Positions 30,149-40,836 of a stretch of DNA of 64,000 nucleotides are shown here, in pieces. The position numbers and the translations under genes are program-made. The notes under the pieces are model-generated. The model had not been told where the DNA came from, searched no databases, and worked only from the letters and a program-made list of their open reading frames with translations. The number at the start of each line of letters is the position of its first letter. The first letter of the stretch is position 1. Origin of the DNA: Seminavis robusta (taxonomy: Eukaryota; Bacillariophyta; Bacillariophyceae; Naviculales; Naviculaceae); the NCBI GenBank assembly GCA_903772945.1, contig CAICTM010000157.1:40191-104190 (forward strand), in the 5' to 3' direction.

Positions 30149-31567
30149 ATGCCACGCCGAATCTATACCAAAGTTGGTCAAGCTAGAACCATTACCAGTA
30201 CACCACGTCGTCACCTTGCTTTGCTTCCCTTGGGGATCCTTGCTGGTTGCATGCTGATATTCTTCCCTCGTGAAATGGAACACGCAAGAAGGGCTCAGAG
30301 CGCAGCTACCATCGAGGTATCCAAAAACATTTCTCATCCTACCATCACTCCTTCCAGACTAGTCAAGCGACACAAAAATTGCACGCTCCACAACCAAGAC
30401 TTTGAATGTGGTCCTGTGTATAACGTTGGTGGCGCCAATCAAACCAGTTACAGACAAGCCCTCTTGGATGCTGGCAGTGGCGCGAATGCCAATGACGTTT
30501 GGAACTCATGGTTGTTGCAAGGACACAACAACAACAACAAAAGCACATACCAAACACAACGACCAAACTCACGGACCATGAAGCTAGTCTTGATGACCAT
30601 GAATGAGTGGCCTTTGATTGCTTGGTGGACTTTTTATCATGGGGAAATGCTGGGATTTGAAAATTTGTACATTATTGACAGCAGTAGTGACAGCCGCTGC
30701 GTCAACTTTCTCAAGCAAGTCAAAGACCAATACAATATCAATGTCATTTTCTCGGACAAGGACTTGAATGGCGTCATTGGGGATATCTATCACGTTATGA
30801 ACTCCATCAGTGTCGCTTCGGATCTTATGATCAAAGTGGATACGGATGAGTTTCTCGCCGTGGTTCCAAACACACCCGCATGTCCGGATCATGGTTCTCT
30901 CCGAATCCAATCAACAACAGACTTGAATGAGTCATGCCGTCTGACCCCATATGGCGTACAGGAGTACCTTGACGGCAGCTCTCTTCCTCTGGACGGAAGC
31001 AAGTTAAAGGTTGGGTTTGTTTCCTATTCGGTACCTGACCAAGAAACTTGCCAAAGTGAAAGCAAACCAAATGATCCGGCCCAACTTGGTTATTCCGAAG
31101 CTGCTCCAGTGGACTTTAAAGTCATCTTTGATTCACGTACATTTGATTGGGTCGACTTGGGATCACACTCTGGGGCAACATTGTCTCCCTTTACGGATCA
31201 AACCCCTCAATTCACAGCACTCGGCATGTTCCATTTGCATTCGCGATGCTTTCCCATGGAAATCGAATCTAGCCGGCAAGCGACCATCCGGCACGGGCAT
31301 ATCGGCAAGGATGATACCAACGATGTGGCCTTGGCCAAATTTCGAAAGCGCCTGAGGCGAGGGTATCCAACCAAAGAAAACAACTGTACAGAGCCATTGG
31401 TACGGTGTCCCGTTGTGAGCTGTCACAAGATACACCAGCTCATGCAGTACATGCTGTGCCCTGAAATAACGGAACAAAGGTACTACGACCGTCCAGCAGG
31501 CAGTCCAAATGCTGAACTGGTCAAGTACATTCAACAATTGAAGGACAAGTACCCTCTGCCCCTGTAA
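30149..31567 (+). CDS. Type II membrane glycosyltransferase (GT2/GT92-like)
   Basis: A 472-residue protein from ATG 30149 (the frame above has only a GTG). An anchor, LALLPLGILAGCMLIFF, lies at about residues 25-41. The catalytic domain begins near residue 144 with LVLMTMNEWPLIAWWTFYHGEMLGFENLYIIDSSSD, matching the Glyco_tranf_2_4/DUF23 entry (N-E-x-x-x-x-x-W-x-x-x-H...G...D-x-S-x-D). The metal-binding D-x-D is KVDTDEFLAV at about 229. The lumenal tail has several Cys and N-glycosylation sites. It should transfer a sugar in the Golgi; donor and acceptor are not readable. Its 3' flank (31575-31665) is repeated near 43460. Confidence 0.8.
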   Translation: MPRRIYTKVGQARTITSTPRRHLALLPLGILAGCMLIFFPREMEHARRAQSAATIEVSKNISHPTITPSRLVKRHKNCTLHNQDFECGPVYNVGGANQTSYRQALLDAGSGANANDVWNSWLLQGHNNNNKSTYQTQRPNSRTMKLVLMTMNEWPLIAWWTFYHGEMLGFENLYIIDSSSDSRCVNFLKQVKDQYNINVIFSDKDLNGVIGDIYHVMNSISVASDLMIKVDTDEFLAVVPNTPACPDHGSLRIQSTTDLNESCRLTPYGVQEYLDGSSLPLDGSKLKVGFVSYSVPDQETCQSESKPNDPAQLGYSEAAPVDFKVIFDSRTFDWVDLGSHSGATLSPFTDQTPQFTALGMFHLHSRCFPMEIESSRQATIRHGHIGKDDTNDVALAKFRKRLRRGYPTKENNCTEPLVRCPVVSCHKIHQLMQYMLCPEITEQRYYDRPAGSPNAELVKYIQQLKDKYPLPL

Positions 31568-31574
31568 TAGCTTC

Positions 31575-31665
31575 TGGTGCGGACTGGTACAATCATCATG
31601 ATAAGATAGATTTGAAGAGTTTACCAGCACTGCCTCTGCTGAAATCTCTCGTATACTTCTTTTGA
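31575..31665. repeat. Dispersed repeat, left copy (3' flank of glycosyltransferase)
   Basis: The segment GGTGCGGACTGGTACAAxC...CATGATAAGATAGATT.GAAGA.TTTACCAG.ACTGCC recurs near 43460-43552 with a few substitutions and small indels. The two copies flank the split host gene and the copia element. Confidence 0.75.
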
Positions 31666-31767
31666 CAAGAGGCGCTCCGTGAAGTCCGCTTTTCCCATTC
31701 AAACATTGTTTAGCAGCTACGTTCCTTCGCCTTCCTGCAACTCCGCGATTTCATTTTTGTGGTCTAG

Positions 31768-32343
31768 CTAGTATTTGCCCGAGTTCCTCTTTTCTTTTCC
31801 TCGCTTACGATTCTGATCGCGTTCTTTTTCCAGCTTCCTTCGTTCGTGCTCGTTTCCTACATCGCAGGGACGCCCTTCCTTGACTTTGTACCGTTTGTGT
31901 ACCAATTGCCGCATGGCTTCGACGGTTGCGGTCACGGTGCCTTTATCCTGAAGCACAGCGCTTCGGTTTCTTTGTACGACGTAAGTTCGCTGTCCACTGC
32001 ACAATACTTCCATTTTGCACTCGCCACCGATAGCGTTGGCACGTTCCTCGAGTACAGGTTGGATTTTCTTGAGTGACTCATCCGTAGCCCAGACTCGTTT
32101 TTGCTTTTTGCCATCTTGCTTCATAGGAAAATATTTCAAGGTAAATTTCCACTGAAAGTCTTCGCTGGGCCAGTGTATCCCTTCCTTTTTTCCGTTTCCT
32201 CTTTTCAAGAACTTTTCTTTTGCTTCTCGCAACAAATCTTCTTCTCTACCTGCATGATTCTCTAGTAGACGATCTATTGCTTTCAGTGCTGCGGGGCAGT
32301 GCTGCTTCAAGATAACAACGAGTTCCTTTCTGATAGATTCCAC
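31768..32343 (-). pseudogene. 3' part of host gene split by copia insertion
   Basis: 191 codons plus stop of a minus-strand gene whose first 55 codons lie 9.9 kb away at 42222-42386. The halves meet exactly at a codon boundary once one copy of the 5-bp target duplication is dropped (192 codons here, 55 there, no frameshift), so the intact gene coded for 246 residues. This part contains GIHWPSEDFQWKFTLKYFP, VWATDESLKKIQPVLEERA and a very basic tail (RRKLEKERDQNRKRGKEKR). I know no family for it. It is lysine-rich and possibly nucleic-acid-binding (inference). The element's reading direction is opposite, so a short fusion frame runs into the LTR on this side. Confidence 0.8.
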
Positions 32344-32348
32344 ATCTC
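32344..32348. repeat. Target-site duplication ATCTC, left copy
   Basis: ATCTC directly abuts the copia 5' LTR here and recurs at 42222-42226 directly after the 3' LTR. Five bp is the usual duplication length of copia integrases. Confidence 0.93.
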
Positions 32349-32542
32349 TGTTGGATAAGGTTGGAGGTTCCAGGACTGAGGGCCAGACTCCCAAATCTAG
32401 TTTTACTACCACCAATCGTGGTAGTATTCATAATCTTTATAGACTCTGGTTTTTATGCAATTCAACCTTCCTAGTAGACCAAGTCTTTATCTAGTTACCT
32501 GAAGGGTACTTGGAAAACTTGGGAAAGCTAGTGAATTCAACA
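32349..32542 (+). repeat. Copia 5' LTR (194 bp)
   Basis: Starts TGTTGGATAAGG and ends GAATTCAACA; the termini TGTTG/CAACA are perfect inverted repeats. It contains an internal hairpin (ACTACCACCAATCGTGGTAGT at about 32405-32425) just upstream of TAATCTTTATAGACT (32431-32445). Confidence 0.93.
32431..32445 (+). promoter_or_regulatory. LTR segment complementary to the primer-binding site
   Basis: TAATCTTTATAGACT is the exact reverse complement of 32542-32556, directly after the LTR. If transcription starts at or near 32431, the RNA's 5' end could anneal to the primer-binding site. The same segment is in the 3' LTR. Confidence 0.6.
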
Positions 32543-32556
32543 GTCTATAAAGATTA
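32542..32556 (+). other. Candidate self-complementary primer-binding site
   Basis: AGTCTATAAAGATTA begins at the last base of the 5' LTR, where minus-strand priming must start. It does not resemble an initiator-tRNA complement (TGGTAGCAGAGC type), but it pairs perfectly over 15 nt with the LTR segment at 32431-32445. Confidence 0.6.
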
Positions 32557-32616
32557 CCTGCACTGAAGGAGTGTCGACTGCGGTGATCCGCGTCTATAGT
32601 ACACCTTAGTGCCAAT

Positions 32617-33662
32617 ATGAGCTCCGCAGCGCCACCTGACGGAGCAAGATCCAGCGGTGATACGAACCGTGGAGGAAGAGGAGGCTATGGCAATCGAAGA
32701 AACAACCCACCGCGTCAAGGAAGATTCATTGGGAGTTGTGATGATCTGAAAGGTCATATCTTCGACTGCTCCGGATACAGCCAAACCGACGTATTCACCA
32801 AAACCCTTGAGCAACTCTCCATCTATGTTGGGAGCAAATATTCACAGGGTGGAGTGATGTCAAAAGCCGTGGAAAGGCTTGAACAACCTACGATTGATGC
32901 ACCAGACGCCCCAGATCACTATGGGACTCCACAATGCGACCCAACAAAGAAGTACATGTGGGAACAGGAAGTCAAGGAAGTCATCAAGGATAGAAAGACA
33001 GTGGACAACCAGGTCCAACAGCTATACGCTTTAGTCATCGGACAATGCTCCGATGCAATGGTTGCACGAATTGAGGGACATACCGAGTTCACAGCTGTGT
33101 CCGATGCCCGTGATGGCATCAGGTTACTCCGTCTCATACGGGGCATATGCTTCAACTATCAGGATCAGAAATACCGTGCACAATCCATTCATGAAGCCAA
33201 GAGACGACTATACTCGCTCAGACAAGGCAAACACGAAACTGATGCCGCATACTATGAAAAATTCAGGAACCAAGTTGAGGTCGTGCAACAATGTGGTGGA
33301 TCGATTGGCCTGGAAAACGGACTAGTTGACATCGTTTGTGCCGACTCAAATCTCGTTCGAGCAAACCTCACGGATGATCAAATGACAACCGTGCTCAACA
33401 CAACAAAAGAAAGAATGCTATCCATGGGCTTATTGCTCGGTGCAGACAGGGGAAGACATGGCAGCATGCTTACCTTCTTCGAAAACCAGCACGTGGCTGG
33501 CAATGACCAGTGGCCCAAAACACTATCTGGTGCATACAACAAAATGGTTCAGTGGAAATCAGAATCCAACGCGAATAATCGCGGACAACATCAGGACGGG
33601 GTGTCATTCGCAACCGACTCAGAAGGGGTACCCAACAATCGAAATCGACGTCGAGGAGCCCG

Positions 33663-33693
<31 letters not shown>

Positions 33694-36247
33694 GATGAAC
33701 AAGCCCACGCGAATGTGACTGATGGCACCGCGATCGGTACGGATATTGACGAAGCACAATTCCTACTCGACGCAGTCGAAATCGGTGAGTCAGAGCGCAT
33801 TGAACATTGCTTCTTGTCCGCCGTCGTACAGTCAGTCCACAAAAACGAGGGAATCCCATTATCGTGGATCCTTCTGGACAACCAATCCACAGTCGATGTG
33901 TTTGCTAATCCGCACCTTCTTGAAAACATTCACCAGGTGACGGAGACACTTCGAATCCATACGCAGGCTGGTAATGTGACAACAAAAATGAAAGGAACAC
34001 TCAGAGGTTACGGACTCGTGTGGTACTATGAGAAAGGCATTGCCAACATCCTTTCCTTGGCCAAAGTCCGGAAGAAGCACTGGGTCACGTATGACAGTGA
34101 AGAAGGCAACACGTTCGTGGTACACAAACAAAATGGTGACCGGCTTTTCCATCAATCGGAAAGCGGTCTGTTCTACACGGAAATGAAAGGCAGTGACAGC
34201 GGTGGTAGCAACGGGACCGTTCTCATTAATACAGTAGCTGAGAATAAGTCTAGATACACCAATGCCGACTACAAAAAAGCAATGATGGCTCGTAGAATCC
34301 AAAAGATAATTGGTCGTCCCAGCCTCAAGACGTTCCTCGACATCATCGACAACAACAGGCTAACCAACTGCCCAATCAACAGAGATGATGCCATCGCAGC
34401 TGAGCAGATATTTGGTCCGGACTTAGGTTCACTAAAAGGAAAGACAGTCCGAAAGTCACCCGAGTCAGTCATCAACAACACGTCCAGAATCCCACTGCAG
34501 ATCATGCAAAGGTACAAATCCCTTACTCTCAGTGGGGACATAATGAAGGTCAACAAAATTCCATTCATGGTGACAATGAACGGCGCAATCAAGTTTGGTA
34601 CTACTGAAACGCTACGCAATCAGAAAGCGGGCACCGTCATGAAGGCAATCAGCGGTGTGATTAATGTGTACAGGGGACGTGGCTTCAAGATCACTGCCAT
34701 GAATATGGACGGAGAATTCGAACCATTACGCGGCAACCTAGCACACATGGGTGTGGAGCTCAACACCACATCTCGAGACGAGCACGTGCCTGAGATAGAA
34801 CGCCGAATCAGAACCATCAAGGAACGGACTCGAGCCACCTACAATACGCTTCCATTCAAAAGAATGCCAGCTCAAATGATCAGCCAAATGGTTCACCACA
34901 GTAACTTTTGGCTCAACGTGTTTCCACCAACTCCAGGAGTGTCGGGAGCAGTCAGTCCACGAGAACTAATCACCGGAAGGAAGATCGATTTCAACAAACA
35001 CTGCAAACTGGAGTACGGTACATATGCGCAAGTGCATGAGCAACACGACAACTCCATGGCAACTCGAACGACAGGTGCAATCGCAATGCGACCAACTGGC
35101 AATGCACAAGGAGGATACTGGTTCTACAGCCTTCAAACTGGAAGGATCCTTAACCGGAATAATTGGACCGACTTGCCAATGCCGAGTGAGGTCATCGATC
35201 GAGTGCACCTGATGGCAAAGAACAACAACGACGGAGTGACGTTTGCGGACCGGAACAATCAAGAGTATCTTGATGACGAAGACGATGGGGACTACGATCC
35301 CACCAATGACGACCATCCACCTGACGACGACACAGATCATGAACTGGATCCGGACATTACAGGAGTGGACGACGCAGAAGTACAGGATCTACAACAACAA
35401 CCACGCGAACAGCGACTCAATCCGGAACCACGCACCCTTGACACGGCAGAAGCCGACAACAACGCAAACCAGGGCAATCAACAAGATCCTCCTGATGACA
35501 ACGATGGTGAACAGGCCGACGATTCCGAATCCGACGACGATGACAATGCCGAATCGGACGACAACGAGGAAGCTGAGGACGCACCGCAACTAGCGAGAGA
35601 AATGCGTCGACTAGAGATAGATGGGGAAAACCCTACGGTCGTTGCTGGTCGAACGCGAGGACAATCTCGTGCTGCACAAATGCATCATGTCACTCATGGA
35701 CACGTGCATCTAGTGACTGCTCTTCGACACATTAAGGCAGAGCATAAAGCGCAAGCTGCCATGGAAGCAACAGCCAAGACATTCCAGACGCCACAAATGG
35801 GCATGAAAAAGGGGTTGCGTATGTTCGGCAAGGCCGGTTTGGAAGCAGTACACAAAGAGATGAAACAATTACATGACAGAGCAGTCATGAAGCCAATCCG
35901 TCCCGAAACATTGGACCGCGAACAGCGACTGCGAGTGCTGAAATATCTCATGTTTCTCAAGCAGAAGAGATGTGGCAGGATCAAAGGACGTGGATGTGCC
36001 GATGGCAGGAAACAACGACTATACACGGCAAAAGAGGATGCCAGCTCACCAACAGTCTCGATAGAGGCCGTGATCCTATCCAGCATTATTGATGCCAAGG
36101 AGGGACGGCAGGTGGTGACAGTCGACATCCCTGGAGCATTCATGCAAGCCGACAATGATGAGCTCACTCACATGAAACTGGAAGGCGAGATGGCTGAGCT
36201 ATTAGTGCTCATAGATCCAAAAATGTATCGCAAGTACATCGTGCTTG
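32617..36247 (+). CDS. Copia gag-pol, first part (gag, protease, integrase, start of RT)
   Basis: An open frame from ATG 32617. Residues 1 to about 370 are gag-like: a Gly/Arg-rich head, a helical core, and a run of Asn from an AAC repeat (33667-33694); no CCHC zinc knuckle is visible. The protease has WILLDNQSTVDVF (about 417-430). The integrase core runs about 640-770 with GDIMKV, MNMDGEFE (about 694) and HVPEIER (about 722). An acidic linker spans about 880-990. The RT begins near 1060, with KGRGCADGRKQ (about 1122) and VTVDIPGAFMQAD (about 1167). The copia sequence stops near residue 1210 at the gypsy insertion; the next six codons and the TAG belong to the gypsy LTR. The RT is thus broken and the element cannot make full pol. 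Confidence 0.9.
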
Positions 36248-36674
36248 TGCACTACGCTAAAAGCTAGTGTAAAGATTTCTTTCCGAGTGTTTTGAGTTTG
36301 AGAGAATGAAAGTATGAGAGGATTAGAAAAGCTATGAAAAACTAATTCACGAGAGAGATCCACATCAAGAGATCGTAGACTGACTTCACGCGGGAGATAA
36401 TGTGAATAGAGTAAGTTGGGCGTAAGCAAATCCTATCTCACTCACACGATCCAAAACGGGTAACGCGTGGAAGATTGTATCTAGCATTTATCTAGTAACG
36501 TGGAATCTTCTCCACGCCAGCTAAATATCAGCGCGATGTTTCACCATCACCTAGTATGACTAGCGGTCATGAGAACCCTGTCTCAATGACTATTCACGAA
36601 ACAATCAGTCATGAGTCGAACTCAAACCCTATCTAGGATCGAGTCGCGAATAAGGCTAAGAAGCCGTGTATTGC
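36248..36674 (-). repeat. Gypsy LTR, left copy (3' LTR of the minus-strand element)
   Basis: On the plus strand it runs TGCACTACGCTAAAA...GCCGTGTATTGCA, about 427 bp. It aligns along its length with 40349-40803 but with many single-base gaps and a missing block of about 20-30 bp near the middle. Confidence 0.8.
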
Positions 36675-37492
36675 ATTCGCCCCTGACAAGGGTCACGGAA
36701 GGCACGACATCAGTCGGACAAGGAGAACATATGATTTAAGTGCGGGCACTCTCCGGAGATTGATGTAGACATGTGCGTCGCACGATGGCAATCCTACAAA
36801 GGGGATCAGGCCTTGTATGGTGTAAATACCTTATGTTTCCAAGTCTGGTAGACTTGTCGCTCATTAGCGGTAGCATGTCGAGCCGTACAGTGCCATTGTT
36901 TCGACTCGGTCTGTGTGGTAAGGACCTTATGCGTTGGCTGCCGTATTATACGTTATGACTACTGATGAATCATCATATGTCCGTTGACATGGTGTGTGAT
37001 GAGGGACACGTGCCGTGTTCCTCCTTATCGTGTTTTTCTGGATAAGTCGTGGACCGACGGTTCCTTAGTGTATTTCCGGTTTTGCTTTGAAACGGATTGG
37101 TTAAGCTTGTCACGATTGACGCGCCTGAACTTTCGACGAAGTCTCACGTTCATCCCGGAGAGTCTTCTCGATCTCATGCGCGGGATCACGTTCCTCTTGT
37201 CCATGACGACCGGTCATGGAACTGGGTAACCTCAGTCTCGTTCAGAACGATGGTTACTCGTCTTGCCTGTCTTGGAGCGGCCCTGGTAGTTCATTGGTCC
37301 TATGAATCTACGAGTTACTTCCTGTTTGGTAGAGCTAGAGCGATAGCTGGATCGCATCTGTGTTTCTTTTTAGTTAAGAGTTGGCTTTCCTTCTCGAAGA
37401 TCCAATTGTCTAGATACTCCAGTTCTTCTATCGAGGAAGGCCTTGGTAGGTTGGATTTCCAATCCCGACTCTCTTGGAGTCTTTGGGGAAGG

Positions 37493-37783
37493 TCATCCTA
37501 CTGTCAAACGCGATCTTCTAGATCGACGTCCGTTAGATGAGTGATCATCAACGTATGCACGGGAACATTTTGCTAAGTCTTGCATGCGTTTTTTCATCTC
37601 CTCTTTGGAAGATGTCGGGACATTACATAGGCCATTGGCAACCTCTGTTACTCGCTGCTTTCCCTCGGGAGTAAAAAAGTTGGGCAAAAAATGGTATAAA
37701 GTTGTTGCTTCGAGTGAGGTGACAGCAGTGATGTGGTATTTCCCTTGTTCAGGTCTAGGACTGAGTGGCGACTTGAGATCCAT
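37493..37783 (-). pseudogene. Gypsy reverse-transcriptase remnant
   Basis: A short frame containing NGLCNVPTSSKEEMKKRMQD and RAYVDDH, matching the gypsy RT block (usually M-G-L-x-N-A-P...F-Q...M...RAYIDDLL). The conserved YVDD survives but the sequence on either side is shifted out of frame. Confidence 0.65.
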
Positions 37784-39208
37784 CTGGGTTATTCAGTGAC
37801 ATGTCCTGTATTTTTTGGGATAGGATAAGGCTTCGCTTGATCCGTTTGTTTTTGGTTCCACGAAAATCGAATGAATCGTGCAGATCCCTCTTTCTTGGGA
37901 ACTGATAAAAAGTCCTCTTGGTTCCGCCCACTTGGACGATTCACCTTCTTGAGTGCCCTTGTTTCGCAGAGACGTTCAACCTCCTTCTTAAGAGTGTTGG
38001 TATGGACCCGTGCAAGTAGGGTGAGCCCTAGTGCTAATAGAATTTAACGTCGGGACGAAGTCTACTTCGTAGTCGTCCATATCGCAACTCTCCCGCAGTA
38101 AATCCTCGACTGGGTCGAAGCACTTGGGTTGAAAAGGTATGAGGCAGTTCTTGGTCCTCCTTGTTTAACGGATTACGACTCTGGCATATCTGCATTAAGC
38201 CTATTTGTTCGTATTTCGTATCAAGAATCTTCTTTGAGACTATCTGCATTGCCGCTGACAGCTGCAGGATCAGAAATGGAGAAGTTTTCCTTTCTGTTGG
38301 TATTGCTCTCTTTCGCCGGGAAAAATGCATGGTTCCCACCCAATGGACCATGGTTAGTGAATTCAAACTTGATTGCTTAGGTCGCGGAGAGTGTCTTGAC
38401 CTATAATCACGTCTTGCGCCCCCAAGTTCTTGGTGACGTGTAGATTACACTTGACAATTCTATACTCGTGGAACTCAGGAATCGCGACTGTGCCCTTACT
38501 CTTCGTACAGGGTTTCAATTCCTTCATATACGCAGTCCATAGTGTTTGGACGCCCCATGATTCTTCATGAATAAACTCTTAGAATGAGCTTGAGCAAATT
38601 TAAAATTCCGGGATGGCTTCTGTATCAGTAAGCAACAGAGTGAAACGGGTTTTCGTTTCCCATTCGCTCGTCCTGTTAAATTTAACATAGACGATAGTTT
38701 TCGAGGTCTCTTGTCGGTGTTGCGACAAGTTTGATTGGTTGATTGGCCATGGACGAAGTTAACGATGTTGAACAGATCGTCAGTGTCTAGGTGAGCAGTT
38801 ACTATGCAATTATCTAATTTGCCGTATACTTCTTTAGTTGCAAACAATTCTTGTTTACTATTTTGTGAGATATCTTCATCAACTTGGTATGAGAAATCGG
38901 AACATTGTTCCTTTGAATCATCATCCTGGCCTTACCCTCAGACGGAGATCTATCCATCCGAATGATTGAAGACGAATTCGGCAAGCGCCTTGTCGAACAG
39001 CAGCCATTTTCTTGTCCCTCATGTTGATGGATCCAAACAGAGGAGTCGTCCTCTGTGTCGGAGTTTGGTCAGCGACTTGCGTTTGGGAACATGGTTGCAT
39101 TCGCTTTCTTCTTGCGATCGGGCTTTTGACCGCAGCGTTGGAACCCTTCTTCATGAGAACAGAGAATTCCTTCTTGGTGTAAAGCTTGGCGTCGTCGGAC
39201 TTGTGTTT

Positions 39209-39613
39209 TCAAGTCTTGTTCTTGTTGTACGCTGGCTTTTTATCGTTGTCAGACGAAGACTGAGACTTGGCCTTGAGCTTCTTCAGGGTCATGCAGTCAG
39301 CCGTGTTGTGCGTGCTGGACTCGTGGTAGTCACACCATTTTTCTTCGTTTTTGGAAGAGTTTTCGTTGTTGCGAGTAGACTTGTATTCTTGCTGTTGTTT
39401 CTTTTTCGTATGGAGCTTGCTGGAATCACGCCCTTGCGTCAAGTTTTCTGAGGGATTCCAATTTGGGGCGACGCGCCGCCCGCCTTGTTCGCAGAATCCA
39501 ATGGTTTCCCCGATATGAGCTGAGAAAGGATCGAAGTCGTGTTCGTCCATCTCCTTCATCCACGAGCGTGGAATTCCATCACAAACAATGTCAATGACTT
39601 CGTCATGGTTCAA
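39209..39613 (-). pseudogene. Gypsy gag remnant with zinc-knuckle-like motif
   Basis: A 134-codon fragment with C-D-Y-H-E-S-S-T-H-N-T-A-D-C (C-x2-H-x4-H-x4-C), the nucleocapsid-like motif of many plant and stramenopile gypsy gag proteins. It is preceded by GIPRSWMKEMDEHDFDPF and a basic linker. No intact start is present; neighbouring frames continue the gag in other phases. Confidence 0.7.
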
Positions 39614-40334
39614 CGTTTGGTTGGGTCCAAAGGTGGTAGACGAGGAAGTTCATCGGTGTTCATCCGACTGAGGTTGTTGACATAATGCCGAGTAGGACAT
39701 ATCGGCAGGCTTTCGCATCTTGCGACGCATGAAGGCGTTTCTGCTTTTCAAGAGCTTTGTAGGGACAGACCGCTTCGATTCAGGCATTTATGCCAAACGT
39801 ATGTCAGCGTCGTCCAAAGCAGGCGAGCTGCTCCGTTCCAGGCAGCCTTGGAAACGTGGCTTGGAAAGGTGCTTCGTCTTCACCGCCCACGTACATCGCG
39901 TGGAGAATCCGCGTTGGACTGCAATCTGGTCGCAAGGCATTCCAACGTATTTCACGAGGGCCTTGCACAGCTAGATTACGTAACTGCCTCTTGGCAGAGC
40001 TAGAAGTATACTCCTGAGGAGGTTATGTTTCGGTGCAAGGCGTAGCAAATGGCGAGCCCGACGAAGACCTTCTCCTACGTCCAGCCCACTGATGGTTGAC
40101 GGTGATCTCAGATCCATTTATGATTTTGACCTTGAAGTTGTACTTTGCGACTTTTAGCATCTGCTGGAATAGTGCGAAGTTTGTAGGTGGTAGAGGAGAA
40201 TAGTCGATTTCGCATTCATCTCGAGGTCGATGGAAGGAAGGATTGGTTTGTCAGCAGCTTAGACTCGAAGCTGGTTGTAGCGTCTTTGGCAATCTCATGG
40301 TGAGGAATAGTTGAGGGTAGCTGAAAGCTATTTG

Positions 40335-40348
40335 TTTTGTTAACAAAA
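40335..40348. other. Palindrome TTTTGTTAACAAAA next to gypsy LTR
   Basis: A perfect 14-bp palindrome abuts the inner edge of the right gypsy LTR (5' LTR on the minus strand), where a primer-binding site is expected. It does not look like a standard tRNA complement. Confidence 0.5.
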
Positions 40349-40803
40349 TGCACTACGCTAAAATAGTGTAAAGACTTCGAGTGTTTTGAGTTTTGAGAGA
40401 ATGAAAGTTATGAGAGGATTAGAAAGCTATGAAAACTAATCAACGAGAGAGATCCACAATCAAAGGATCGTAGATCTGAACTCCGCGGGAGACTGTAGAG
40501 TGTGATAGAGTAGCGATCGCGGGGACTTAGATGTTGTGATATAGTAGGTTGCTGTAGCAAGCCTACTCACTACACGATCCAAAAACGGAAGGCGTGGAAG
40601 ATTTTTCTAGCATTTATCTAGTTTCGTGGAAGTACTCCACGCCCAGCTAAATATCTAGCGCCATGTTTCACCATCGACCTAGTTATTGCCATAGCGCATG
40701 AGAAACCTGTCTCAATGACCATTCACGAAAGACTCAGTTCTGAGCTCGAACTCAAACCCTATCTAGATCGAGTCGCGAATCAAGCCTAAGAGCCGTGTAT
40801 TGC
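40349..40803 (-). repeat. Gypsy LTR, right copy (5' LTR of the minus-strand element)
   Basis: About 455 bp, TGCACTACGCTAAAATAGTG...GCCGTGTATTGC on the plus strand. Compared with the left copy, most differences are one-base insertions or deletions in short runs, plus a unique block near 40500-40545. Confidence 0.8.
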
Positions 40804-40836
40804 CCACTTTGTGATGAGGTGGCAACTTGAGATTTA

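Larger units (their letters stand above)
36248..40803 (-). mobile_element. Nested Ty3/gypsy element, antisense, degenerate
   Basis: About 4.6 kb inserted in the copia RT, read on the minus strand. The ends are related LTRs (36248-36674 and 40349-40803). Between them are gag (39209-39613) and RT (near 37493-37783) remnants in the right order for minus-strand reading, with many frameshifts; at about 3.7 kb the internal part is short for a gypsy element, so deletions are likely. The right edge is uncertain by about 30 bp, because about 33 bp between the LTR end and the resuming copia frame (40837) could not be assigned. I found no clean target duplication. Confidence 0.82.

Noticed and set aside
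36675-37500. Gypsy integrase domain
   Set aside because: Expected here on the minus strand, but no HHCC or D-D-E motif could be read through the frameshifts.
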